From Candidatus Moduliflexus flocculans (GTDB taxonomy: Bacteria; Moduliflexota; Moduliflexia; Moduliflexales; Moduliflexaceae): a stretch of DNA of 44,236 nucleotides. Positions within the stretch are counted from its first letter, which is position 1, and every line of letters starts with the position of its first letter. The position numbers and the translations under genes were made by a program. Positions 36,734 to 44,236 of this stretch are shown one piece after another. The stretch covers positions 106,629 to 150,864 of the forward strand of contig DF820455.1 of the NCBI GenBank assembly GCA_000739515.1, written 5' to 3'. The notes below the pieces were generated by a model that made no database searches, was not told where the DNA came from, and was given only the letters and a program-made list of their open reading frames with translations.

Positions 36734-37963
36734 ATGATTACCATCAATCCGAATTATGCCAAATTACAAGGAAGTTATCTGTTTGCGGAAGTGGCGCGAC
36801 ACGTCAAAGAATATCAGGCGGCGCACCCGGACAAGCGCGTCATCCGGCTCGGCATCGGCGACGTGACCTGTCCGTTGACCTCCTCCATCATCGCCAGCCT
36901 GCATCAGGGCGTGGATGATATGTCGAAACTCGAAACATTTCAAGGCTATCCGCCGTATGAAGGCTTTCAATTCCTGCGGGAAAGAATCGCAGCCTACGAT
37001 TTTCACCGACGTGGGCTTCAAATGTCGGCCGATGAAATTTTCGTTTCCAGCGGCGCAAAAGAAGATACCGCGAACTTTCAGGAACTCTTTGCGCCGACGG
37101 CGAAAATCGCCATCACCGATCCGGTCTATCCGGTGTATCTCGATAGCAACATCATGGCCGGACGCGGTGGCAATTTTGCGAATGGGCGTTTCGATGGCGT
37201 CGTCTATCTCGATTCGACCTTAGACAATGATTTTTGCCCTGATCTGCCGAACGAACCGGTTGATTTGATTTATCTCTGTTTCCCGAACAACCCGACCGGA
37301 CAGGTGGCGACGAAAGCGGCGCTGACCAAATGGGTTGAATACGCCCGCGCCAATAACGCGCTGATTCTCTTCGACGCCGCGTATGAAGCGTATATCCAGG
37401 ATGAGACGCTGCCGCGCAGCATTTACGAAATCGAAGGGGCGCGAGAAGTGGCGGTAGAGTTCCGCAGTTTATCAAAAACCGCCGGTTTCACGGGAACGCG
37501 CCTGTCCTACACGATCATTCCAAATGAGGTGATGGTGTCTGACGAGAAAGGGACGCTGCATCAATTGAACAAACTCTGGCTGCGGCGTCAATCCACGAAA
37601 TTCAACGGCGTGTCATACATCATCCAGAAAGGCGCGGAACCGGTGTTCACCGAAGCCGGACGCAAGGAAATCAACGACACGATTCTTTATTATCTTGGAA
37701 ATGCCGCGGTGATTCGGAAGGGATTAGACGCGCTGAACATCGCGTATTCCGGCGGCAAAAACGCGCCGTATATCTGGCTGAAAACGCCGAAGAATCTCAG
37801 CAGTTGGGACTTTTTCCATAAGCTGCTGAACGAATGTCAGGTGGTGGGCACGCCGGGCGTTGGTTTCGGCAAATGCGGCGAAGGCTTTTTCCGCCTGACC
37901 GCATTCGGCCAACGCGCTGACGTGGAAGAAGCGATTGCGCGATTGAGCACGTTAGATTTGTAA
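36734..37963 (+). CDS. dapL: LL-diaminopimelate aminotransferase
   Basis: A 409-residue PLP enzyme of fold type I that converts tetrahydrodipicolinate and glutamate directly to LL-diaminopimelate, bypassing the succinylase/acetylase route. The N-terminal NYAKLQGSYLFAEVARHV and IRLGIGDVTCPL are characteristic of DapL. GYPPYEGFQFLRE, FVSSGAKEDTANFQELF, CFPNNPTGQVA and the PLP lysine K248 in RSLSKTAGFTGTR follow. AAAGGAG lies 7 bases before the ATG. It implies diaminopimelate-containing peptidoglycan, which links it to the dcw cluster 20 kb upstream, although murE is not in the window. The nested palindrome just upstream separates it from the glucan genes, so it is probably transcribed independently. 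Confidence 0.95.
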   Translation: MITINPNYAKLQGSYLFAEVARHVKEYQAAHPDKRVIRLGIGDVTCPLTSSIIASLHQGVDDMSKLETFQGYPPYEGFQFLRERIAAYDFHRRGLQMSADEIFVSSGAKEDTANFQELFAPTAKIAITDPVYPVYLDSNIMAGRGGNFANGRFDGVVYLDSTLDNDFCPDLPNEPVDLIYLCFPNNPTGQVATKAALTKWVEYARANNALILFDAAYEAYIQDETLPRSIYEIEGAREVAVEFRSLSKTAGFTGTRLSYTIIPNEVMVSDEKGTLHQLNKLWLRRQSTKFNGVSYIIQKGAEPVFTEAGRKEINDTILYYLGNAAVIRKGLDALNIAYSGGKNAPYIWLKTPKNLSSWDFFHKLLNECQVVGTPGVGFGKCGEGFFRLTAFGQRADVEEAIARLSTLDL

Positions 37964-37972
37964 GACCAATAC

Positions 37973-38003
37973 GGCAGAGACGTCCTGCCAGCACGTCTCT
38001 GCC
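37973..38003. repeat. Hairpin after dapL
   Basis: GGCAGAGACGT and ACGTCTCTGCC (perfect 11-base arms) enclose a 9-base loop, 9 bases past the dapL stop. The tail GCGGAAAATTTCTT is only weakly T-rich. It may act as a terminator. Confidence 0.65.
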
Positions 38004-38052
38004 TGCGGAAAATTTCTTATAGCATTATTCGATAATGAGTTGTGGTTCGTTC

Positions 38053-38098
38053 CCTTCGACACGCTCAGGGAAGGTCGCACGCCGAGCCTGTCGAAGCG
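38053..38098. repeat. TTCGACA-GCTC palindrome
   Basis: CTTCGACACGCTC (38054-38066) pairs with GAGCCTGTCGAAG (38084-38096) with one mismatch. The same motif occurs twice in the 36.5 kb nested palindrome. TTCGACA-GCTCAG motifs are, from general knowledge, dispersed in many unrelated bacterial genomes. Confidence 0.75.
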
Positions 38099-38231
38099 TT
38101 TTAAGGTCACATCTGATATAGCTTTACCATATCCCCCTCCGATGAAAAGCGCGAGAACATCAGCGCATTCCCGCTTTCGCTCTCAAAATCCTGGTAGAAG
38201 ATTTTAGCCATTCAAAAATTTAAGTCTTATA

Positions 38232-38249
38232 AAATATTTTAAAATATTT
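38232..38249. promoter_or_regulatory. Perfect AT-rich palindrome, candidate operator
   Basis: AAATATTTTAAAATATTT is an 18-base perfect palindrome 11 bases upstream of the -35 of the efflux-operon promoter. Its position suits binding by the TetR-type regulator encoded next, but AT-rich palindromes also arise by chance. Confidence 0.45.
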
Positions 38250-38260
38250 AAAAGTTTTTC

Positions 38261-38288
38261 TTGACAAAAATATTATATAGACTATTAT
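38261..38288 (+). promoter_or_regulatory. Promoter of the TetR-efflux operon
   Basis: Consensus TTGACA (38261-38266), a 16-base spacer and TATTAT (38283-38288) lie in a strongly AT-rich stretch. About 30 bases separate the -10 from the ATG, with GGAGGAG in between. Confidence 0.7.
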
Positions 38289-38322
38289 TTATTTATACAC
38301 ATTAAATTATGGAGGAGCATTA

Positions 38323-39087
38323 ATGATTGATATTCAAACGATTCCATTGCGAGAACGAAAACATGCCCAGACCAAAATCGCATTGGCGCGCGAATTTATG
38401 GAGCGGCTGAAAACCAAACGGCTGGCGGAAATTTCCGTGAAAGAAGTCTGCGAAACCATTCCGATTTCAGAGGTGACGTTTTATAACTATTTTCCAGAAA
38501 AAACGGATATTTTTATTTATCTGATGCAACTCTGGCACACGGAAATCTTATGGAAATTGGCGCAGTGGGAAAAAGACAAAAGCAACATTGAAATTATCGA
38601 AGCCTGGTTTGATTTTGCCTGTCTGGAAATCACCAGTTATGCCGGCGCGTTAAATGAAGTCTTGTCATTCGTGGTGCAGCAGCAAGAAATAACGTTTTCC
38701 CCCATGAGCGTGGCCGAAAAAATTTTAGCATTTCCGGACTGCGATGGAATTGAACTCTTTGATGTGCGTGGGATACATAGTAAAAATGATTCTATGTTGA
38801 AGCCATATCTCGAAAAGGCGATTAAATCAGGAGAATTGCCGCCTCAGACAGATTTGGAAGAAGTTGACCGGATGTTAGACACTATTTTTTTAGGAGGAAT
38901 GATGACGCTTTACTGTAATAGTGAAGGAGTTCTTCGTTCGACCTACCAGAAGATGCTGCGGTTTTTGTGGCAAGGGTTGCGAGCAGAACATGATGCGCTC
39001 ACTCAAAAAAAGAACAGATCATCATTTTCTCAGGGTGATTGCCATGTTAAATCAGGCCAATGCAACCTGAACACTTATGTGATGTAG
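38323..39087 (+). CDS. TetR/AcrR-family regulator
   Basis: A 254-residue regulator with an N-terminal TetR helix-turn-helix (about 18-62: FMERLKTKRLAEISVKEVCE followed by SEVTFYNYFPEKTDIFIYLM). The all-helical ligand-binding part that follows is longer than usual for the family. The polar tail after about residue 230 (KKNRSSFSQGDCHVKSGQCN) looks unstructured and may be a read-through extension. GGAGGAG lies 7 bases before the ATG. The RND membrane-fusion gene begins 84 bases after its stop on the same strand, so it most likely represses the pump and itself in the absence of an inducing compound. Ligand unknown. Confidence 0.9.
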   Translation: MIDIQTIPLRERKHAQTKIALAREFMERLKTKRLAEISVKEVCETIPISEVTFYNYFPEKTDIFIYLMQLWHTEILWKLAQWEKDKSNIEIIEAWFDFACLEITSYAGALNEVLSFVVQQQEITFSPMSVAEKILAFPDCDGIELFDVRGIHSKNDSMLKPYLEKAIKSGELPPQTDLEEVDRMLDTIFLGGMMTLYCNSEGVLRSTYQKMLRFLWQGLRAEHDALTQKKNRSSFSQGDCHVKSGQCNLNTYVM

Positions 39088-39171
39088 CGTGTGTGAATGT
39101 CGTCATAACCGTTGAGCGCAGCATGATGCATGCTGTGTTTCAACGATGAAAAAAAACAAAAAAGGAGCGTT

Positions 39172-40344
39172 ATGAAAAAAAGAGCATCGTTTATAATCGC
39201 TGTCGTATTGCTGATGGGCATCGGCGCGTTTACAGGATATTCGTTATTTGCCTCTGATGGAAAAGATTCCGCCAAACAGGTGGAGCAGCAGGCGCAGAGC
39301 ATTGAGGACATTCAAGCTGCGGAAGGCAAGCCAGTCAAAGTGAGTTCGGTGGCGCAGCAAGACATTACGCTGACGCAGACCTTTTACGGCACGGCGAAAC
39401 CGTATGCGGAAGCCAATGTGCAGTGTAAATACAGCGGAAAAATCATGCACTTGAACGGCAAAGAAGGCGATAGCGTTCAGGCTGGCGAAACGATCATCCA
39501 ATTTGAAAAAACCGATGCTAGCCTGGCGATCAGTCAGGCAGAAGCCTCAAAAAATGCGTTGCTTGAAGCGGTGAAACAGGCTGAATCGAATTTTGAAACG
39601 GCGCAAAAAACCGTGGCGCGAAATCAGGAATTATTCAAGCAAGGCTTTCTTGCCAAGCAGTCGCTTGATGAATTGCAAAATAGCCTTCAGGTGGCTCAGG
39701 CCGCATTGAGCAGCGCGCGAGAACAGGTGAAAACCTCTGATGCAAGCCTTCAAATGCTCCGCAATAAGATGAAAGACCTGACGATTACTGCGCCGATCAG
39801 CGGCATTATTGACAAGAAAAATTTTAACGAGAATGAAATTCCAGGGGCAAACGACACCATTTATCATATCGTTGATATTCATCAGGTCTATATTGATATT
39901 GATGTCCCGGAAACCTACATCTCGCAGATTCGTGAAAACATGCCGATTGACGTGCTGTTCGATTCATTAAGCGGCCAGAAATTTCAAGGGATTGTCGAAC
40001 GAATCATCCCGACCGGCAACGCCGCCAACCGGAATTTTACCGCGAAAGTGCTGGTAGAAAATCCTGCGCTGATGATTAAGCCGGGCATGTTTGCGCGGGC
40101 AAACGCGGCGATGGAATCAATTCCGAATGCGCTGCTGCTCGATAAAAAAGCGCTGCTGCAAGATCAGGATCAATATTATGTGTATAAAGTCGCCGATGGA
40201 CAGGCGCAAAAAGCGATAGTTGATGTAAAATATCGCGATGAACGCCGCGTGGGCGTTGTTTCGACGGAATTAGCCGCCTCAGATCAGGTCGTCATCGAGG
40301 GGGCGCGGATGTTATCCCCGAATGATCGCGTCAAAGTGCTGTAA
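39172..40344 (+). CDS. RND efflux periplasmic adaptor (membrane fusion protein)
   Basis: A 390-residue HlyD/AcrA-type adaptor that links an inner-membrane RND pump to an outer-membrane channel. It has an N-terminal anchor (about 2-22, KKRASFIIAVVLLMGIG...), a lipoyl half-motif VQCKYSGKIMHLNGKEGDSV, and a long alpha-hairpin coiled coil (about 118-195, rich in Gln/Ala/Glu). A second lipoyl half (LTITAPISGIIDKKNFNENE), a beta-barrel domain and a membrane-proximal domain follow. There is no lipobox Cys, so it is membrane-anchored rather than a lipoprotein. AAAAGGAGCG lies before the ATG at 39172; the frame extends to 39130 without a ribosome site. The pump gene follows; no outer-membrane TolC gene is in the window. 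Confidence 0.93.
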   Translation: MKKRASFIIAVVLLMGIGAFTGYSLFASDGKDSAKQVEQQAQSIEDIQAAEGKPVKVSSVAQQDITLTQTFYGTAKPYAEANVQCKYSGKIMHLNGKEGDSVQAGETIIQFEKTDASLAISQAEASKNALLEAVKQAESNFETAQKTVARNQELFKQGFLAKQSLDELQNSLQVAQAALSSAREQVKTSDASLQMLRNKMKDLTITAPISGIIDKKNFNENEIPGANDTIYHIVDIHQVYIDIDVPETYISQIRENMPIDVLFDSLSGQKFQGIVERIIPTGNAANRNFTAKVLVENPALMIKPGMFARANAAMESIPNALLLDKKALLQDQDQYYVYKVADGQAQKAIVDVKYRDERRVGVVSTELAASDQVVIEGARMLSPNDRVKVL

Positions 40345-40390
40345 CCTCGTTGTTCCTCATCTGGCGATAAATTGCCAGCCTTACAACAAA

Positions 40391-40408
40391 AGGGCGTTGA
40401 GGCGCCCT
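40391..40408 (+). repeat. Small hairpin in the adaptor-pump gap
   Basis: AGGGCG and CGCCCT enclose a 6-base loop. It precedes the larger hairpin at 40429-40472 in the gap between the adaptor and pump genes. Confidence 0.4.
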
Positions 40409-40428
40409 GTCAGTTTTACCGAACCAAT

Positions 40429-40472
40429 AGTTTCGACAGAATACGGGAAACGCCCGTATTCTGCCTGAAACT
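40429..40472 (+). repeat. Strong hairpin just before the pump start codon
   Basis: CAGAATACGGG (40437-40447) and CCCGTATTCTG (40453-40463) form a perfect 11-base stem with a 5-base loop, extended by AGTTTC...GAAACT at the base. It ends 7 bases before the ATG at 40480, where a ribosome site would be, and none is visible. Confidence 0.8.
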
Positions 40473-40479
40473 CGAATAT

Positions 40480-43400
40480 ATGAATTTTGTGCGTTTGTTT
40501 ACCCGCCGCCCGGTAACCACCATTATGATCTGCGGCATGATGGTGATGTTCGGCGTGTACTCTTATCTGAAGCTATCAAAAGATCAATTTCCGAAAATTG
40601 ACATTCCGTATGTGACGATCACCACGATTTATCCAGGCGCAGGCCCGGAAGAAATCGAATCGCAGGTAACAAAAAAAATCGAAGAAGCGGTCGCGGCAGT
40701 CAGCGGCTTAAAAAGCCAGCAGTCTATTTCGCAGGAAAACCTTTCAATGGTCATCGCCAAATTCGAACTCTCTGTGAACGGTGATGAGGCCGAAAACGAT
40801 ACGCGTTCGAAAATCGAACAAATTCTCAACGATTTGCCCGAAGACGCAGAAAAGCCGATTGTGGCGCAATATGATTTCAACGCACTGCCAATTGCCCAGA
40901 TCGCCGTCATCGCGCCGCGCCCGGTAGAAGAGATCTATCAGGTCGTGGATGACAAAATGATTGACCGTTTCACGCAGATTCAAGGGCTGGCAAAAGTGCA
41001 GGTCTTCGGCCAAAAAGAGCGCGAAATCGTAGTGTCAGTGTCGTCGAAAAAATTGGAAGCGTTCGGCCTGAGCATCCTTGATATTAACAACATGGTCAGC
41101 TATTTCAACATGAAAATGCCTGCTGGCCGCGTGATTGAAGGCGAACAGGAAATTAACATCAAGCTGCATGGCGAATTTCCGTCATTAGACGCGTTAAAAA
41201 TGCTGCAAATCCCGACCGATAATGGCGTCATCCGTTTAGCGGACGTGGCAACAATAGAAGACACGTTCGAAGAAGTCCGCAACATGGCGAAAATGGATGG
41301 CAAAACCGCCGTCGGCTTGTCGCTCACCAAATCCGGCAGCGCCAATACGCTGGAAATCATGCACGATGTGAAAAAGCTGATCGCGAAACTTCAAGCCGAG
41401 ATTCCCTCAGATTACCAGATCGTGCTGGCAAACGACAAATCGCAGCTTATTCAGGATTCCATTAACGACGTGTTATCCAACCTCGGCATCGGTATTCTGC
41501 TGACGGCGGGCGTGTTGCTGCTCTTTTTGCAGAATGTCCGGCTGACGCTGATTGCGACGGTCACGCTGCCGGTAGCGGTCATTTCAACATTTTCGTTGAT
41601 GTATGCGTCCGGGTACACCGCCAATATGATGTCATTGATGGCGATGGCCTTATCGGTCGGCGTATTGGTGGCGAATGCGATTGTCGTTCTGGAAAACATT
41701 CAGCGACATCTGACCGAATTGAAACTATCTCCGCTTGACGCCTCAGAACAAGGCACGTCGGAAATCGTGATTGCGGTCGTCGGTTCGGCGTTAACCAACC
41801 TCGCGGTCTTTTTCCCGGTCGCGATGATGTCCAGTATGGTCGGGCGCTTTTTCAAAGAATTTGGCATGACGACTGTGTTTGCGACCGTGATCTCGCTCTT
41901 TTTAGCCTTTACACTGACGCCGATGTTGAGCGCAAAATGGTTGAAACCGCAAGCTGCAACGAAAAAAAGCCTGTTTTCCTGGTTCACGCGCGGATGGGAC
42001 GCCATGTACGGTGTTTGCGAGAGCGCCTATCGCTCGACGCTGCGCGTGGCGCTGCGTTTCCGGTGGCTGACCGTCTTCGGCATCATCGTGATTTTCTTTG
42101 GCTCATTTGTCTGCCTGAAATGGATCGGCGGCGAATTTATTACCAAAGCCGATCAAGGGCAGGTGAGCGTCAAAATTGAAAAAGCGGTGGATGAATCGCT
42201 TGAAGGCACGAGCGACACGATCTTCACCATGGAAGAACGCCTGAAAAAACTGCCCTACGTCAAACAATTTTATACGGAAATCGGCGGCAGCGAAGATAGC
42301 ACGACCGGCGTGAATGAAGCCTCGATCACAGTGAAACTCGTTGATCGTAAGCAGCGACAGCAGAATACGAATCAAATCGCCGCCGAATTCCGCCGGTTAT
42401 TTGCGGATATTCCTGGCGTCAAATTAACGATTCAACCATTGGATACGTCGCCAGGATCAGGTGATAAACCGGTGCAGTTGAATATTATCGGCCCGAATAT
42501 TGACGATTTGTTTGCCGTTTCGGAACAAGCGATGGCGTTTATGAAAGCCGCCCCAGGCGCGGTGGATGTGGATATGAACTGGAGGCTCGGCAAGCCGGAA
42601 GTGCGCGTGACGCCTGATTATCGGCGCTGCGCAGATTTTGGCATCACTCCGGCGCAGTTGGCCGCCATCCTGCGAGCGTCCTATACCGGCAACGTCGGCT
42701 CAGTCTATCGCATCAATGGCGAAGAATATGATATTCGCGTGAAACTCTCGGAAGAAGATCGCGCCGATGCATCAATGGTTGGATCATTACCGATCCAAAC
42801 CCCGAAAGGGATGACGAGGCTGGAAGCGTTAGCACACATCGAAACAATTGAAGGGCCGAGCCGCATTTATCGCTCTGACCGACAGCGCTCCGTCACCATC
42901 GGCGCAAACGTCGCGGCTGGCGGCAACGTCACCACATTGACGCAGGCGGTGAATGCCAAATTAGCGACGATTCAACTCCCTGACGGCGTGTCTGTCTCGT
43001 GGGAAGGCGACGCGGAAATGATGCAGGAAGCGTTTATTGATATGGCAACGGCCTTGTTCTTAGCGGTCGCGCTGACCTTCATGCTGTTGGCGATTTTGCT
43101 GGAATCGGCGGTGCACGCGCTGACAATTATGTCAACAATTCCGTTAGCGCTCATCGGCGTATTTGGCTCATTGGTCTTGACCGGGGCGACGCTGAACATT
43201 TTCTCGATCATGGGCATCATCATGCTGGTCGGCATCGTGGTGAACAACGGCTTGCTGATTGTGGATTACGTGCAGGAATTGCGACGAAAAGGAGAAAATT
43301 GGCGCGACATTCTGCTGCAAGCGAGCGTCGTAAAATTGCGCCCGATTCTGATGACCAACATCGCGATTATGGTCTCCATGATTCCGATGGCGCTTGGACT

Positions 43401-43614
43401 TGGGCAGGATGGCGAAATGCGAGCGCCGATGGCGATTGTCTCGATTGGCGGTCTCTTCTCGTCCACCTTTATGACGCTCTATCTTGTGCCGGTGTTGTAT
43501 TCGCTGGTTGAAAGCATCCGCGAATATTTCGCGCGGCGGCGCGTTGTCACGATGAAAAACGTTGTTGATGCGCCACAATCGGCGAGACTTGACATCGCAC
43601 CGGAAAATGGGTAA
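40480..43614 (+). CDS. RND-family efflux permease with altered proton-relay residues
   Basis: A 1,044-residue RND (AcrB-like) inner-membrane transporter: MNFVRLFTRRPVTTIMICGM begins helix 1, two large periplasmic loops follow helices 1 and 7, and the twelve-helix layout is normal. In AcrB the proton path uses D407-D408 in helix 4 and K940 in helix 10. Here the helix-4 motif is GVLVANAIVVLENIQ, giving A398-N399, and the helix-10 motif is GIVVNNGLLIVDY, giving N922. All three charged residues are therefore replaced. Such variants exist in other genomes, but the coupling ion is unclear. The frame opens at 40372; I place the start at 40480, where helix 1 begins, since upstream codons fall in hairpins. 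It forms an operon with the TetR and adaptor genes. Confidence 0.93.
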   Translation: MNFVRLFTRRPVTTIMICGMMVMFGVYSYLKLSKDQFPKIDIPYVTITTIYPGAGPEEIESQVTKKIEEAVAAVSGLKSQQSISQENLSMVIAKFELSVNGDEAENDTRSKIEQILNDLPEDAEKPIVAQYDFNALPIAQIAVIAPRPVEEIYQVVDDKMIDRFTQIQGLAKVQVFGQKEREIVVSVSSKKLEAFGLSILDINNMVSYFNMKMPAGRVIEGEQEINIKLHGEFPSLDALKMLQIPTDNGVIRLADVATIEDTFEEVRNMAKMDGKTAVGLSLTKSGSANTLEIMHDVKKLIAKLQAEIPSDYQIVLANDKSQLIQDSINDVLSNLGIGILLTAGVLLLFLQNVRLTLIATVTLPVAVISTFSLMYASGYTANMMSLMAMALSVGVLVANAIVVLENIQRHLTELKLSPLDASEQGTSEIVIAVVGSALTNLAVFFPVAMMSSMVGRFFKEFGMTTVFATVISLFLAFTLTPMLSAKWLKPQAATKKSLFSWFTRGWDAMYGVCESAYRSTLRVALRFRWLTVFGIIVIFFGSFVCLKWIGGEFITKADQGQVSVKIEKAVDESLEGTSDTIFTMEERLKKLPYVKQFYTEIGGSEDSTTGVNEASITVKLVDRKQRQQNTNQIAAEFRRLFADIPGVKLTIQPLDTSPGSGDKPVQLNIIGPNIDDLFAVSEQAMAFMKAAPGAVDVDMNWRLGKPEVRVTPDYRRCADFGITPAQLAAILRASYTGNVGSVYRINGEEYDIRVKLSEEDRADASMVGSLPIQTPKGMTRLEALAHIETIEGPSRIYRSDRQRSVTIGANVAAGGNVTTLTQAVNAKLATIQLPDGVSVSWEGDAEMMQEAFIDMATALFLAVALTFMLLAILLESAVHALTIMSTIPLALIGVFGSLVLTGATLNIFSIMGIIMLVGIVVNNGLLIVDYVQELRRKGENWRDILLQASVVKLRPILMTNIAIMVSMIPMALGLGQDGEMRAPMAIVSIGGLFSSTFMTLYLVPVLYSLVESIREYFARRRVVTMKNVVDAPQSARLDIAPENG

Positions 43615-43634
43615 TATGAGATAACGCCTCAGAA

Positions 43635-43667
43635 AGACCTCACAGGTTTTTGAAACCTGTGAGGTCT
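43635..43667. repeat. GACCTCACAGGT-family palindrome after the RND gene
   Basis: Perfect 15-base arms AGACCTCACAGGTTT and its complement enclose TTG. It lies 20 bases after the pump stop codon. Copy 4 of 4. A further small dyad, ATGAAAT-CGAGT-ATTTCAT (43814-43832), lies nearer the next gene. Confidence 0.9.
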
Positions 43668-43869
43668 GGGTTCGACTTTCCTTCCTGAAAAACAACTCTT
43701 CCTGATAGTCGGAAATTTCCCCCACAAAATGCCACAAATTTGTCTTGACAATTTCACGCGGAAATTTTTCAGATAAACGCTTGTTGCGAATTCTTTGGAA
43801 ATTGGGACGAAATATGAAATCGAGTATTTCATCCCTTCAAACACTCAACTTGTAGGAGGACTGTAGGTT

Positions 43870-44236
43870 ATGAAAAAAACGGTTGTTCTTCTTACCTTGC
43901 TTGTGTTCGGATTGTTCCTCGCATCCGCCTTTGCGGCAGATGACGAATGGGGCGTGATTACCATTCCGAAAGGCCAGTCAATCCATCTTGGGTTTTCAGC
44001 AGCCTTGACCGGCGATTATGCGAACCTTGGCCTGGATGAACAAAATGGTGTGATGTTAGCGCTGGAAGACAAAAAGAGCGATGTGCTCGGTTTTAAAGTG
44101 GAATTGCTGGTGGAAGATGATCAATGCGAAGGCTCTCCGGCCATGGCGATTGCGGAAAAATTCAGCGCAGACCCGCAATTTATCGGCATTATCGGCCACA
44201 TGTGCAGCGGCAGCAGCATTCCAGCGTCCAAAACGT
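43870..44236 (+). CDS. ABC branched-chain amino-acid-type substrate-binding protein, N-terminal part
   Basis: The first 122 codons are present; the gene runs off the window end. A signal peptide (KKTVVLLTLLVFGLFLASAF, cleavage near AFA-AD) is followed by IHLGFSAALTGDYANLGLDE, then NGVMLALEDKK and VELLVEDDQCEGSPAMAIAE. This is the periplasmic-binding type-1 fold of LivK/urea/amide-binding proteins, where the G-x-x-A-x-x-x-G loop contacts the ligand carboxylate. FIGIIGHMCSGSSIPAS is the second ligand-contacting loop; the Cys in CSG is reminiscent of branched-chain binding proteins. AGGAGG lies 10 bases before the ATG. A LivHMGF-type transporter may follow beyond the window. Confidence 0.9.
   Translation, partial: MKKTVVLLTLLVFGLFLASAFAADDEWGVITIPKGQSIHLGFSAALTGDYANLGLDEQNGVMLALEDKKSDVLGFKVELLVEDDQCEGSPAMAIAEKFSADPQFIGIIGHMCSGSSIPASKT

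Noticed and set aside
40372..40479. N-terminal extension of the RND permease
   Set aside because: The extra 36 codons cover two hairpins; RND permeases start directly at helix 1 as in MNFVRLFTRRP.
1..44236. tRNA or rRNA genes
   Set aside because: I saw no cloverleaf with a TTCRA-type T-arm and CCA-proximal stem and no rRNA-like stretch; a covariance-model scan would be decisive.

Overview
This 44.2 kb window carries about 28 protein-coding genes on both strands, from a bacterium with a diderm-style gene set (RND efflux pump, periplasmic binding protein, CreD-like membrane protein) and an anaerobic flavour (glycyl radical enzyme with activase, flavodoxin, ferredoxin-type proteins). LL-diaminopimelate aminotransferase, GH57 alpha-glucan enzymes and an AAA-ATPase/PD-(D/E)XK protein fit an uncultured deep-branching anaerobe. 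A candidate phylum such as KSB3/Modulibacteria is my guess from gene content only; the sequence does not prove it.

Layout. 1-235 is the tail of an IS66-type transposase. Then come an aldehyde dehydrogenase (618-2072) and, convergently, a chemotaxis receptor (2192-4342). From 4.7 to 15.6 kb lies a reduced and rearranged division/cell-wall (dcw) cluster: rsmH, ftsL, ftsI, an alpha/beta hydrolase, a membrane-anchored MurF-like ligase, a SUMF1-domain gene, ddl, mraY and ftsW. murE, murD, murG, murC and ftsQAZ are absent from the window. From 20.0 down to 15.8 kb on the minus strand is a MerR-headed stress-type cluster (MerR, DUF362 ferredoxin, flavodoxin, EamA transporter, aldo/keto reductase) with a textbook 19-bp-spacer MerR promoter. 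From 20.2 to 26.6 kb on the plus strand is a glycyl radical enzyme locus with two decayed genes (ABC sugar permease, ROK kinase), a GlcG/HbpS protein, the radical enzyme, a zinc alcohol dehydrogenase, a Dabb protein and the activase. On the minus strand, 26.7-31.7 kb holds an AAA/PD-(D/E)XK protein, an unrecognised exported protein and a CreD-like membrane protein. 32.1-36.5 kb is an alpha-glucan block (glgA and two GH57 genes), followed by dapL. 38.3-43.6 kb is a TetR-MFP-RND efflux operon. The window ends inside a branched-chain amino-acid-type substrate-binding protein.

The most unusual feature is not a gene. Most intergenic gaps hold a long palindrome, even inside the normally compact dcw cluster. 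Several families are visible: a 15-17 bp-arm 'GACCTCACAGGT' family (four copies); an 'AGGAGTGC..AA..CTTGC' family; palindromes whose arms are themselves quasi-periodic; GC-rich 'CCCCTCCC/GGGAGGGG' ones; and a TTCGACA-GCTC family. At least four are nested, one palindrome sitting in the middle of another, and one 135-bp element is flanked by an 11-bp direct repeat, as a transposed MITE would be. Some abut start codons that lack a Shine-Dalgarno sequence, and some lie at the broken ends of pseudogenes. This suggests an active and self-nesting population of small palindromic elements that shapes the operons here.

Protein-level oddities are a MurF whose N-terminal substrate domain is replaced by four membrane helices, an RND pump lacking the canonical Asp-Asp/Lys proton relay, a glycyl radical enzyme with an altered active-site loop, and a SUMF1 protein without the catalytic cysteines.
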